The notes under the pieces: generated by a model | What the model was told of the DNA's origin: nothing | Seen by the model: only the letters and a program-made list of their open reading frames with translations | Databases searched by the model: none | Program-made: the position numbers and the translations under genes | NCBI GenBank assembly: GCA_964017195.1 | Contig: OZ024896.1 | Span: 28,231,430 to 28,295,429 of the forward strand | Origin: Siderastrea radians | Lineage: Eukaryota > Cnidaria > Anthozoa > Scleractinia > Rhizangiidae | Reading direction: 5' to 3' | Length of the DNA stretch: 64,000 nt | Part shown: positions 1 through 12,340 of the stretch, one piece after another | How positions within the stretch are numbered: the first letter of the stretch is position 1 | Layout: each line of letters starts with the position of its first letter

Positions 1-211
1 TAATAAATATCACCAAATTATCTTTCACAAAGGGCAGCAAATCACCAACTTGTAAATCATACAGATCCATGACCTGCAACAAGCAGCTGTTTGCAGGTCT
101 CATACATTGCAGATCAGCCATAATACTAACGGCTACTATTACTGATACTAATATTAATAATTTTAAAACAATATTATAATTATAATAAGAACCTTCCCAG
201 ACTCTTTTGCA

Positions 212-259
<48 letters not shown>
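212..259. repeat. (AAT)n microsatellite
   Basis: About 16 uninterrupted AAT/ATA triplets. The rest of 1-1050 holds no ORF or exon that I can support. Confidence 0.95.
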
Positions 260-261
<2 letters not shown>

Positions 262-1051
262 TCATAGCTATTTTACCCATGGAGCTCGCGTCACCTTCGT
301 GTTTTCCAGTGAGGCCAAGCAAACCAATAGTTTCAAATATGCAACAAAATTGATTTTAAAATAATTTTAAAAGGTTCAAAACTTACAAGTTTAAGCAATG
401 GAACATCTGGACACTGGTGAAAGAAGGGGGAATTGCTCCGATTAATAAATACCCAATTAGCATCAACCTTTCCCCTGACACCCTGAAGGTACTATTAGTA
501 TGTTGAGAGATAACAAGAAGGGCTATGAGGGGAAACATTACTCAATGGGTCAATTCGTATGCCAGATGGAGTATGGGACCACATGTTGTTTTACAACCGC
601 CACATTTTGTTCTTTCCTCCCCAACTTACACTAACGTGAATTCAATTTATCGTTATCCCACCATATTCCCCTGCTGACACAGTTCTATAGGAAATGCATT
701 GGCGAGTTGATGTGCATAAGGCTGGACGGGTTGACGCAAGCCAGTCCGTAAAAAGCTGTCCGGGTGCCCACACACATCTGTTCATTTAGCATGCGCATAC
801 ACCTTCATGGAGTATTTTTCCCAATATTTTTCCACAAATTTTGAGCATGAAAATATTATACAAGAATTTAAAATATCAAGCATGATAATGGTGTATGACA
901 AAATACATGTATTTATTGACAGAGTTAGGTTAACCGGATGGGAAAATAATTGGCTATTGGTCACGGCACACAGAGCTTGAGCAAAATATTTTCCCTTCTG
1001 GCCTAACCAAACTCAGTCAGTAAGTACTGTCTGACACATTCTTTATTTTAT

Positions 1052-3307
1052 TTATTTTCCTTTTCTTTTTCTGTTTTCCCAGGCACAAAGACATTCATCA
1101 TTCACGTCTTCTCTGTCTTCTCTCTCCACCCAGGAGGGCTTCCACTCCACCAGAAATTCTTTATGATGCTGAAACGAGAATTTGTACATGAGGATAACAA
1201 ACACTATGTTTACGCTTAAAACATGGTCACACAAACACGTTCAAAAGACAGCAAATAAATACTGGTTGTTATTTAATGTGAGTGGACAAGATTGGACTTA
1301 ACATCGACAACAGCAACTGCTGGATATATAGCAATTTACCCAGCACATAATTAAAGTAATATTCAGTCTTTGAGTAACTGGATCCAGATAGACAAAAATT
1401 GGGTCCCTTTTATTTCAATTGGTATTTTATCACACAAAGAAAATTTTCATTGCAAGTTATATCTCTCATTATGCCTCCGAGACCTAGCCTGTCACCTTAA
1501 TCTTTAGTAATAATTCCTCTACTTACAGTTCGATCATTTATTCTCTCCTTAATGATCTTTTTCACTGGCCATTGTCCTTTGTCCATTGACAAGTTTTCAG
1601 CTGTTTTTTGATCTTTTTTGCTGGGATCAAGATACTGGCCTGAATAAACCTGAATATAAATTTAAGTGAAACTTTAAAATATTAGAATTGCAGTATTAAG
1701 AAATAGAGAGAAACCAATTACCGGGGGTTCGTGTTCACTCTACAGTTCTTTTTGTGCTCTTGTTGCTTCCTTGAGTGTTATAATTATAATGGAACAAAGT
1801 ATCATTTAGGCTTTTTTATTTGTCAGTATTGCAAACCATTAATAATTTTGAGTCTAATTAAAAGGAAATGATAAACAATATTTATTTATTAATCTCACTC
1901 AAGAAAACAAAATTAATTTATGCAAGTCAGGCTATAGCAAAATTGTATCATGTGTTTGACATATAGTCAAAAGTAACACACTGTTCACAAGAATAAGGGT
2001 GAAATAATGTCTTTCAATGCTCATTTCTACTCACCAAAGGCATGTCATCTTCAAAATGTTGAAGGCCTTCAGTTGCTTTAGTAGCACTGGTCTTGTCCTC
2101 CAAATTCTGCTTTGCTCTCTTTTTCTTGAGTTCCTCAATAGGCCAGGTGGAATTATGTGGCTTGAATGCCTTACCTAATTAAAATAATTTCATGCATTTA
2201 ATTATAAACAAGCAATGGTCACAAATTTATCCAGTCTCTATCTTGATGCACTACTAACAAACTTTACCTGCCAAAAAATCAGTCCACCACAACTTTCTAT
2301 CTTCAAGTCTTGAATCCTGCAGTAGAGGGTGATCAAAGAGCCTGCAACAAAGTTTTGTATAAACAGCTTCAGGATATCGCCTACAAAGTTTTGTATAAAC
2401 AGCTTCAGGATATCGCCTACAAAGTTTTGTATAAACAGCTTCAGGATATTGCCTACTACAGAGGAATATTTTCACAGCTCATGGCTGCAGAAATGCAATT
2501 CAAAATTACAGGCTAGGTCACAGAGGCATAATGAGGGGATATAACTTGCAATGAAAATTTTCTTTGCGTGATAAAATACCAGTTGAAATAAAAGGGATCC
2601 AATTTTTGTCTATCTGGACCCAGCTGCTATTATGAGGAAGAGGTGATCTTTTTCAAATCACACACAAAGCCCATAATCTGCTGTCTTCACAAACCCTGAA
2701 CACGCACAGGTTGTAGATCTTGATCAACAACCAAAACAGTAATGGCATTATTACAGTTAGACATGTGGAAGAAAAACGGTTATGAATCCTGACTTTAACA
2801 ACAATGCAGTACAGCTGTACATTATTTACGTAAGCCAGATGTTGATAGTTTATTTGGCTCTTTCCCCATTAATTGTACTTTAATTATCATTAGGAAGCTA
2901 AAAATGTTCAACTAAGACAGAAAATAATAGCATTTGTAGATATACTTAAGAAAATTGTCCACTGAAAGTTAAACGTCATAATTTCTTATGTAGAAACTAA
3001 AGCTAGAAACTATTTTGTTCACTGCCTAGAGTATCTCTACCTTGTGCTTCATTGTCAGTGCATGTGTTTAGCAAATCTCCCATCGGGCACTTACAACTTA
3101 ATCAAATTACTGTGATCAGTATTATAATACTGCAGGTAGAAGAACCACTTTGAACATACTTTGGAATGCTTGACTTCACTTTGTGAAGTTCCTCCTCTGT
3201 GCACTGAAAGGAAGGTTGTACCAACTTTGGAATGCCATGTGGTTTTTCCTGTGGATTTTAATCATAAAAACTGAATGCTGTCTTACCATCATGACATTTG
3301 CTCTTTT
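1052..3307 (-). CDS. spliced gene with C-terminal chromodomain-like segment
   Basis: I rebuilt six exons on the minus strand: 3307-3287, 3248-3160, 2341-2268, 2174-2035, 1649-1527 and 1168-1052. Each has AG/GT borders (donors gtaaga, gtatgt, gtaaag, gtgagt, gtaagt) and phases agree across every junction, giving one open frame that ends at TAA 1054-1052, with AATAAA motifs just downstream. The last two exons read WPVKKIIKERINDRT then HHKEFLVEWKPSW, the hydrophobic and tryptophan pattern of a chromodomain's beta strands, followed by a short basic tail. Chromodomains bind methylated histone tails or nucleic acid, so a nuclear role is inferred. Upstream exons carry a charged region (EELKKKRAKQ) and an IPKL...SIPKLFDHPLLQD stretch that I do not recognise. 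The 5' end is not found: a spliceable exon at 3541-3472 is open in one frame, but its phase does not fit the next exon. The first exon listed (21 nt) is the least certain. Confidence 0.6.
1378..1492 (+). repeat. inverted repeat arm, left
   Basis: About 115 bp, nearly identical to the reverse complement of 2509-2623 (roughly ten mismatches or small indels by eye). The two arms lie in introns of the chromodomain-like gene and enclose exons 2341-2268, 2174-2035 and 1649-1527. Confidence 0.85.
2347..2454. repeat. 36-bp tandem repeat, three copies, overlapping a splice acceptor
   Basis: Three direct copies of 36 bp (2347-2382, 2383-2418, 2419-2454), the third with one C-to-T change. On the minus strand each copy carries TTTGTAG followed by G, an acceptor-like site, immediately upstream of the exon at 2341-2268. 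The period is 12 codons and the minus frame stays open through all three, reading PEAVYTKLCRRY per unit. Confidence 0.9.
2509..2623 (-). repeat. inverted repeat arm, right
   Basis: Reverse-complement partner of 1378-1492. The outer ends read CTGGATCCAGATAGAC and its near-complement. Confidence 0.85.
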
Positions 3308-3544
3308 CTGCCCAATATTTGAATGTAGTTGCATTTCGTTGTTGTATAATAGAAAAGTAAGACTTAGGAATAGAGAGATAATATCAAATAATTTCATTTG
3401 ATACAAAACTGTCTTATATTGTATGATAATGTTTTAGAAAAATATTTCCATAGTTCTATTAAATGACTCACTTAGTTGTTCTTCAGTGATAAACCGAGGG
3501 ATTTTTTGCAAATTCAAACAGAGTCTTGGGGGTCTTAACTTCTA

Positions 3545-4050
3545 ATTTAAAAATATGTAACTAGAAAAACAATGCAAAATTATCATTTTTCAGATGAAAG
3601 TTGTGTATGCATGTATGTAAGATGGGTAAAATGCAAAATTAATTAAAACACAAACAGAGTTTATTTTAAATTTCTGGCCATTGAACTTTCATCTATTTTG
3701 TGGCTCCTAAAGGAGCCATTTTTGTGAGACTTGTGGATGGAATTAAGCACCATCTGTCTTGTGTTCACTCTTCATCTGGAACTCATTGCCTTCTTCGTCA
3801 TCCTTAAATTCTATATGAAACTTTTGAAGACCACATAGCCCTCCATCACAGATGTATTGTTAGACACACTGCAAGACTTCTTCACTATATTTTCGAGATA
3901 TCAAGTGCTTGTTTCACCCAACACATGAATATAGGTTCCTTGTTGGTGTTTACTTTTCATCCCAGGTATACTTGAAAGGTACATTCACTATATGTCCAGG
4001 TTAGGTAATTTTGCAGCAAGTTGACTTGTAGAGGCCCTTGTCTAGGGAAA
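3545..4050. other. gene-free stretch with decayed coding-like DNA
   Basis: The minus strand from about 3990 to 3750 shows short acidic stretches (FKDDEEGNEFQMKSEHKTDGA, read in pieces) broken by stops, so it may be an old decayed exon. A GGCTCC-TTTA-GGAGCC hairpin lies at 3702-3717. No intact gene is seen. Confidence 0.4.
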
Positions 4051-4872
4051 CCGGTCGGTTCGCCTACAGGTCGATTCGCCTACAAGCCGATTCGCCTACA
4101 CTTGGTTGATTCGCCTACGCGATCTGAGTTGTTTCGCGTACACATAGAGGCGATTCGCCAACACAAAGAAATACCGATAGAGGTGTAAGTTTACCTCGTG
4201 ATCAACATCAATCTTTTAAGTGTCGTTTAAGAAAAGGGGGCGAGGTATCTCTTCTACGCTTAATTGTCGTAGACTCTTTAGTAACTGAACTGTTCTTAGC
4301 TTCATTAGTAGGACGACAATGCTCTGTTTGACAAGGTGATTGCCCTCCTTGAAGGAGTGCAAATTGTTTCTTCAAGAAAGTGATTACTAAATAACATCTT
4401 AGAGCAACAAACAATCAATTTTAGAAAAAAATTCGTTGGGTACTCCTGATGGAGTTTGCTCCAGACTTCACGCAACTTTTACTTTACAGTTTGAGGAATA
4501 CGCCCACGATGCAATATACCGGTAGATCGCAACGCCGTAGATAGATCGATAAGAGAAACTCGGCAAGATGAACAGTAAGATTCGTTTTATCACAGGTACT
4601 TTAAATTACGGTCTCTTTACAGTTTGAGTATAGTTCATTTGTCAAAACGCGAACGATGCGGTACAGATGGCAACGATAGATCGATAAGATAAACTAGGTT
4701 ACAAGGTAAACTTACACTTGTATCGGTTATTTATCGCGAAATTTTAACGCTTCTGTGTGTTGGCGAATCGCCCCTATGTGTAGGCGAAACCACTCAGATC
4801 GTGTAGGCGAATCGACCTAAGTGTAGGTGAATCAGCTTGTAGGCGAATCGACTTGTAGGCGAAACGACCGAC
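4051..4872. mobile_element. foldback / non-autonomous TIR element with internal subrepeats
   Basis: The ends are long inverted repeats. The left end (4051-4195) carries five or six TTCGCCTACA-type subrepeats and continues into AAACTTACAC-like sequence. The right end (about 4700-4872) is its reverse complement with GTAGGCGAA subrepeats. The middle has no coding ORF. GTCTAG occurs just outside both ends and could be target-related, but I cannot prove a target duplication. Confidence 0.75.
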
Positions 4873-4879
4873 GTCTAGA

Positions 4880-6815
4880 GAGGCTGCAGTAGGAGACTAT
4901 GACCACCGGGGATAATGTCTATGTTAATGTTACACAAATGAACTAATAAATACTTTGTTATAGCTAGTGATTACAGTGTCATTGTTACATACCCGAAAGA
5001 CCAAAATACCATATTACATAACAAAAAAGTTATGGAGTTTACAGTCATCAGGCTCCTTAGAATGAATGTGACTCATTTTGTCTTATATCAGTAATCACTT
5101 ACATGAAGGATATGTACCTCAGTGGTTATGAGAATAATGAGCCAATGTATTGCCACTGTAAGCAGACAGACTTTGTCCTGTCCTACAGGAGGGGGATGGG
5201 ATGGGTGGAATAAAATCAACCTTTCATCATCAGTTTATAGGCCATTAATTCTGAGTTCCAAAGACCCTCACTTCAAAATAAGGTCAAGTGCAAAACCTTT
5301 CATATGAAAATGAGTTTGATTTGAAAGGGAACAACACATTATTTTGATATAACACTTCGCACTTCCCTTCCTATTTCCCTTCGTTTTGAAAATGAGGCTA
5401 GGGCAACTCCGAAATGGCCAAATAGTCTGCCATTCGAAATATCTCCACTCTCTTTAGGGTTTCCGTTGCTATGAGGATTTCATTTAAATTAAGTAAACGT
5501 TTTAAGATATCGTAAGATATACTACGTAAGCCAACCGAAAATTTTTATAGCATTCACTTAAGCTTACCTTTCAGCTTGTTTTTTAAATACTAAATTAAAA
5601 TACTGTAAAACTAAAATTAAAATAAAAAATAAAAGTAAAATTAAAATTAAAATACTGTAATATACTCACCTCAAAAGCGCTTATTAGTGCACTGATGTTT
5701 CACGAATGCTCAGATTTAAAGAAGAGCAAAGATGAAATTTCCAAAACGGTTCCAAACCTAAGGCAACCAGGGCAAACTGATTTCAATATTCCCTCGACTT
5801 TACGAATTTGTTTTGCTTGTAAAACGCCGCCATTTTGAAAATATCGGCTATTTCAATAGCCATTGAATGTTGGTGATTTCGTTCCCAGTGCTTTGGGAAA
5901 TGGAATCCTAAGGAGGTGGGGCAATAATCCGATGGCCGCTGTGAATGATATGGTTCTCAGGCAATTGAATTTGTATAAATCGGAGCCAGGTGCCATATGG
6001 TATAGAATAGGGTACACCCAATTGCGAGACACATCAGTTGTGTACAGAGTCTAGTCCGGTTTTAAGGATTAAAATGGTTGCGTATAGGGTAGGATCCCCA
6101 AATCAGGCACAATTCCACTCAGAATTTACATGGTACTACCCCCTCCCCTTGAGGGTTAGAGGCTAAAACTGTAAAAAACCTGCCTATTCACGCTTTCTTG
6201 CATACAAAGTATTAAGACTCTTTAATTGACTTCTTTTTCTCTTGATCAATAGCCAGCATTGCAATGAAAATATCATGTAAAGAATTGATCGTGATTGGAT
6301 CAGAGGAAGACCTCAAGATCTTTAAGGAAAATTTAACCCGATAAAAAACCACCCGCGAATGGTCGATGAATGGACTTCTTGTTGCGACGGGTGCAGGACT
6401 TGCATTGTTTTACTTTACGAGCATGTAAAAACCAGCAGTACAGTGAATCTAAATAAAATGTCAACAAGTTTCTTCAAATTAATTTGATCAATGTACGATT
6501 ACTTTATTAGTTCATTGCGCAATGAAATGAATAAGTTTAAGGATTCCGTCTCTTTCTCTAATGAAGCTAAGCGTCTACTGTACTTGCCTTACTCTGTGAG
6601 TTTTAAAATAGGTAGTTCGTGTTCAGGAAAATTTAAGCTTTAAAAACAGGTGCATACTTAGCTTGTTTGATTGGTTTCGACATGTGTTTAGAGATGAGCG
6701 ATGAAATTACCAGTCACTGAAAATCTGATCCAGGAAGATTGCCTGACACAATCGATCATACACCATTCATGCTAAAATATTAGACCATCTTTCATCCAGC
6801 GAGTAGGACCCAGAT
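4880..6815. other. gene-free stretch
   Basis: AT-rich, with simple AAAATTAAAATAAAA sequence around 5585-5655. Short ORFs lack homology-like features and splice context. I see no gene or defined repeat here. Confidence 0.5.
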
Positions 6816-6831
6816 AAGGCAAGAACTAAAT

Positions 6832-6967
6832 TTCATGCCCGGCATGAAATCGGTTGAGACCTAACTTCATGCCGGGCATGAAATTCAACCTCGTTTCCAT
6901 GAACTAGCCTCGATATCATCGGATTTCATGCCCGGCATGAAAATCCAAAATTCATGCCGGGCATGAA
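6832..6967. repeat. cluster of four TTCATGCC(C/G)GGCATGAA palindromes
   Basis: Four 17-bp near-perfect palindromes at 6832-6848, 6866-6882, 6925-6941 and 6951-6967, with the central base alternating C, G, C, G. They lie in two copies of a roughly 90-bp unit that also contains CAACCTCGTT(T/C)CC and AGCCTCGATATCATC. Confidence 0.85.
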
Positions 6968-8083
6968 ATTCAACCTCGTTCCCGTGAAAAAGCCTCGATA
7001 TCATCCTCGGCAAGAGTTGAAACTTTCAGGCTGCAGGGCATGTGCCGAGTTTTTTCATGCCCTGGAGACGAGATTTTCAAAAATGGCCCACTGCCTTGAT
7101 TTTTTAATGTCCAGGGTATAGAAATTCATGAATTTTGGGAAATAAGACGGTCGGAACTGATATTGCACGAATTTGGCATGAAGAGATAAATTTCATGTCC
7201 AAACCATTCTTTCTCCATTTTTTCCTTGAAATTTCACTTTCCAAGCCGTTTCAAGGCGTCGTCTACTGAAGTGAGCTGTAAGATTCTCATGTATTTTAAT
7301 ACATTTTAATTAATTAATTAATTAATTAATTAATGTATTTTAATAGCATTTAAAAATGCTACTGCTATCTTTTATGTCTTTTATGTATGTATAGGGACAA
7401 CTCGCTGCAAAGTTATTTTTTCAGCAGTGTTCTCGAATGCAACAAGCCAGTCTACAAGTTTTGTTTTTCTGAGAAATCATGTCACCTCTGTAACAAAACG
7501 CCGACTATTCATGCATAATATGTATACAATTTGTGGTATCAAAAGATTCAACCTAGTTCTCCGTTTGTTCAATCCCTACTAACTTACACTTTAACATGAT
7601 AGTATCCTAGTTACAGCTCGCTTAAAAGGTTTAGGCTTACAAAGGTTGTGCAGGAATTGTAGTGTCCGAATAATTATTCTGCTTAATTATTCTTCTTTCC
7701 GGAATTATACCTACCAAGTGGCCTTTAGGTCAATTTTTCCGTGTCTTTTGTGCGAATCATTATTGACGACTGTAAGACTCTGATTGTTGAAGGTTTTTGT
7801 TGAAAGTTAATTGATAATTAATCAGCGTAATTTGTCATCGACTACACTATAAATAGCCCAAAGAGACCAGTTTGTTTTGATTCCACTAAGCGCCATTTTC
7901 CGGCCGAATAGCTTAAGTTTTTTATTCTGAACAACTGCTTTGCCGGTCTACGTGATCAGGTTTTATCACGACTGTGGTACGCAAATATGAAAACAAGACA
8001 TTTGTGGGGATAGGTTGTTGCAATGCGATAAGGATAGTACATTTTCTTGGGCTAAACAATTTTTTAAGTTGCCGAGAACTGAA

Positions 8084-10491
8084 CCGAGCAATCGGTGTGC
8101 GACACATGCAGACTGCAGACATGCAGACTTGCAGACCTGCAGACTTGCAGACATGCAGACTTGGAGACCTGCAGACCTGCAGACTTGCAGACTTGCAGAC
8201 TTGCAGACATGCAGACCTGCAGACTTGCAGACCTGCAGACCTGCAGACTTGCAGACCTGAAGACCTGCAGACCCGGAGACAGGACTCGGAGTTTTGCAGA
8301 CTTACTAGGCTCGATTTCCAGCCGTTTTGCAAACGGCTGGACTGAAGACTTGCCAACCATTGCCGACCTGCATATTTCTGGATTAACGCCACGTCAACAA
8401 GTCATGTGACAATCTCGTTCTGAGAGGCTGCGTTACCCTTGGCCAGCGAACGGGCAACATCGAGGTCTGGGAACGAAATTGGTCATGTGAGTGTCCAATC
8501 TCGTTCCCAGAGGCTGCATTCCTTTTGGTCAGCACCAAGGATGCAAGACATTTCGATCCCGCTGACCGTAAATGCGCGCGGGCTCTGGGGACGAGATTGG
8601 TGAGTGTCAGGTACACCAGAACTCCGTTGCCATGCGCAGCAAGTAGTTCATTCTACCGCCAAAATAGACATCCATAAAGGTTAGCCGTTCTTTTGTTGTG
8701 ACTGAGCCAGTCACTTTTGGAAATACCGACGAAGTAAAAGGTTTACCTTTTCACCCACAGTAAACATCGGCCGCCATGTTGAAATGAAAGTGTTCAATTT
8801 TATGTTCAGCTTACATGACAAGATTGACTTTCAAAAAAGTCCGCTGTACTTTTTGAATAGAATTTTCAGGCTGCATTTCTACGCGTGACAATAAGGTTGT
8901 TGATTGCGCAAAGGGAGTGCTATATATACAAAAGTTGGCGCTTTTTATATTCTACTAGGCATTCCATTAAGGAAAAGAAAAATTGTGCGATCCCACGCAT
9001 GCGATACAATTAGCATTCAGTGTTGTCAGACTTGGAGTATAATAAAGAACTATTGAAGTTGAGTTCCTTTGGGAACCCCCAGAACAGATTCTTGTCTGAA
9101 TCCAGCCACCATCCTTTGTGGAACTTTGTTTACGTTGATAGTTATCATTAGAATAAATATTAAGCATTAAAATAAATACCAGCAACAGATATGTGGAACA
9201 GGAAAATCAAAATCTGGAGCTTTGCGAAGAATGTTAGAGCGATCAAACGGGTTCAATATTAAATGTTCGAGATATTCACCTTTTGAGTATTTAAGGTGCA
9301 TCTCATTCTGTTTAGGTTATCTTCAGAAACTATTTAACAAATAAAACGTAATGTTTACACTGTCCACTTGCTACCTCACGGCTCACGCTTGTTAAACTGA
9401 AAAATGACTACGTGTTCTCCCAGGGGGTACTCTGGTATAATAGTGACGGGAATGAAGACAAATTGTTATACCAAAAAAGTTCGTAAGGCCAAAACCATAC
9501 CAAAAAATGTCCATCGGCCTAGATCTTAACTCCAAGAAACGTCCTTTTTGTTCTTTCCCATGCAAAACGACAATTTACCCAAGAAAAGACACCGCAAAAT
9601 TTCAATCCAAGAAAAGCCCTTGGATCGCAAATTTTAAACCTAGAAAAGGGCCCTGCACATCCCCGTCACTATTATAACAAAGAACACCCCCCCTTGCGTT
9701 CATCTCTGTGCTCAGTCTCGACGATTGAATCATGAAGAGCCAGCTACATAACGAATAGGATTTACAGTAGACCAGTTAAATTTGTCTAATGATAGTTTTC
9801 AGGGCATCTCGCAGCAATAATTGCTAGCCACCTTGAAAAACGCCCGAAAAGAAACTTCTATATGAAACGGGCTGGCCAGTACGGTGTTTAGGACGGAACG
9901 CCAATGCTTTTACCCACTGAAGTTCGCTTAGTGCTGTGGGTAGGGAAGTAAATAAAGCAGAAGAAAGAAACGGCGTTATCGGAATTAAAATTAATAGCTT
10001 ATTTGACTGCCTGTTTTGGAATGGTATCTTTTAGGGGTCAAATAAGCTTGAACCACTCCAGTCAACTCGCTTACACAGCTGTTATCCATAGAAGACACAG
10101 AACAGTGCATGCAACTTTCAACTAGTGTTTTATTAATTTTAGATAGCACAAATCCGCATAGTTACACGACTAACAAACTTCGGAATCGCACCACAATCTA
10201 TTCAAACGAACAAGAAGAGACGCGAATGTTGCTAAGTTCAGCCTTAAGTTTAAAGCATCGGTCTATGAAGGCTTTCTTTTAAAGGGTCATTTAAAGCGTA
10301 CCAAGCGGCAAGCACGCGATGTGGAAACAGCGGAGTTTGCTCAATGTTAGTTTAAAAATGAATTAGGATAGGTCGGTATGTTGAGTCTGCAAGTCTGATC
10401 TGCAAGTCTGCAAGTGTGCATGTCTGCAAGTCTGCAGGTCTACAAGTCTGCAAGTCTGCAGTCTGCATGTGTCGCACACCGCCGAGCAATC
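8084..10491. mobile_element. foldback element with inverted 8-bp satellite ends
   Basis: The left end reads CGAGCAATCGGTGTGCGACACATGCAG and runs into an array of about 22 units of (A/C/T)TGCAGAC (8104-8280). The right end is the reverse complement: a shorter array (about 10384-10470), then CTGCATGTGTCGCACACC. Copy B lacks the interval at the equivalent point (42545-42565), which supports an insertion. The interior has no real coding ORF; long ORFs over the array are repeat translations. A 23-bp palindrome lies at 8319-8341. Confidence 0.65.
9423..9692. mobile_element. MITE-like element nested in the foldback element
   Basis: Terminal inverted repeats of about 28 bp: GGGGTACTCTGGTATAATAG at the left and the imperfect complement CTATTATAACAAAGAACACC at the right, about 270 bp in all. 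The interior is non-coding. Confidence 0.6.
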
Positions 10492-11796
10492 AGTGATGTG
10501 AACTTTCTTATGAGGGGAAGTCACGTGACGAGACCTAAAGAATAAGTCGTGCTGGTCCAAAAATCTTGACTTATAACTTTCAGTTGTTCTTAGTGAATGT
10601 TGTCTACTTAAACTCTGTGAACGTTTTATATATGTGCCGAATTTGTTTTCAAATATTATTCCTATTTCTTTTTACTTTATTTGCCGCCTCAAGTAGCTGT
10701 TACCGGATTTGCTGTTTTTGCTGTTGTTGTGTATATTGCTGAAAAACTGAATGAAAATAAGATTGGTGTTGTTGCACTTGGCCGAAGAAGCCAGAATCGG
10801 GAGTGGAAGCGGAATAAGTGTGCCTCGCTTATTCATTATTCCTTTTGCTTTTTTGCTGCCTTATTCATTATTCATTTACGATTTTGACGGATATTCCTTC
10901 AGTTCATTATTGTGTCCTGCTGCTATTCAGATTTTGTTGGGCAGCTTCAGGTGCAATGCCTGCGCATGAGATAGTGGATGAATATATGCTGCTTTTCACG
11001 TGACGCCATCAAATTCTAAAATCGCAAATCGCGAGGTCTTCTGATTTTGTATCCCCACCAGGTTGAAGATCACTTAAAAATATATCTTTTCACCAGTTTC
11101 CAGCCCGGTAGCGTCCTTTGGTTTTGAAAATACGTCGTCCTGAATTTCTGCCTTTTCACCCTACGCGACACCAACATAACGTCCGTGACAAAGCTTTCTC
11201 TTATGCAAAAAAGGAATGTTCTTATGATTTTTAGCAGTTTGGACAGAGCAGAAGTAAATTCCAGATGTTTTCATTGATTTCCGGCGGCCATGTTTGCGCC
11301 CCTCCGAGGGACACTAACATGGCGTTTCCATACTGAGCTCTATAAATTTCGAACGTTTCGGCAAATAACTCAAACACGGAATACCACACAGATCTGAGAC
11401 TTGGCGAAGTTGTTTCTTTGTAAATTTTTTATAACATAACAATTCTTGACTTCTTGGATTAGCCGGTTTCGATTTTAATATTTTATAGCGTGACAGTGAA
11501 AATCGAGAATTGAGACCGTTTACTGCAAAGTTTGAAATGGCTGCAAATGTAAAATTTCATGTCATATATGGATAATGAGCATGAATTAACAGAAAAGAGC
11601 AATGTTATAAAGAAAAAAGGAGAAATATTTTGAATACACGTAAGCTCTTTTTCAAGGTTTTCTAACTCTAAAATACCTGAATTAGGGCCCGTTTACGACT
11701 CTTTTTGACATGGAGCCTGTGAAAGAGATGGGAGCCACCACCCTGGTACAGTTCTAGGATTTTTCAAACAAACGCCTGGCAAAGGCGGTATTATCT

Positions 11797-11823
11797 AGGG
11801 GGCCCGGGGGCATGCCCCCCGGG
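11797..11823. repeat. GC-rich palindrome (GGGGGCATGCCCCC core)
   Basis: Near-perfect palindrome centred on GCATGC in otherwise AT-rich DNA. It looks like the end of a dispersed repeat, but its partner end was not found. Confidence 0.6.
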
Positions 11824-12340
11824 AATTTTGAAAGTTTAGTCCTTGTAAATGCGACTTCCAGCATTCTGAGGAGCGTATTAAAGTGTTTGATTGGCGTAAA
11901 TTCACCTCACTTTTAGCGCTAACTATATATATATATATGCCAACCTTTATATTAAAAAAAAATTTTGCGACAATCTGTGTCAGCCACAGCAACTTCTTGC
12001 AGTAAGAATTTTTTTTTTCGGACCACTGTATGTGGCAAGAATTGTTTTTTTTTTTGGAGGGGGGCAGTGTTGCACATGAATTTTTTAATTAAAAAAATTT
12101 GCTGGCAGGAATTTTTTTTTTCAAAGTCACTCAACCCTCCTCTTCCCAGAAGTCAAGTGGTCCGTCCCTTAAAACAATCCAACGCTGATAAAAGACACAC
12201 CAACCATGAGAAAGTCGCCCAGAAAGAGTTCTTGCACCAAGGGTACTAATTGAATACAGATTCTACTGAGTCGAGGGCATACTGAGCATTTGCGATATTC
12301 ATCATTCCTTTTAAGGGACTTAATTATTTATTTATATTCT

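Noticed and set aside
3702..3717. Hairpin on the minus strand (GGCTCC-TTTA-GGAGCC with ACAAAA after it) resembling a histone mRNA 3' stem-loop.
   Set aside because: The sixth base pair differs from the histone consensus and no histone coding sequence lies upstream; only decayed DNA is present.
7922..8409. Long overlapping ORFs on both strands (LQVCRSAG- and LQTCRPAD-type repeats).
   Set aside because: These are six-frame translations of the 8-bp satellite; the unit length keeps every frame open by chance.
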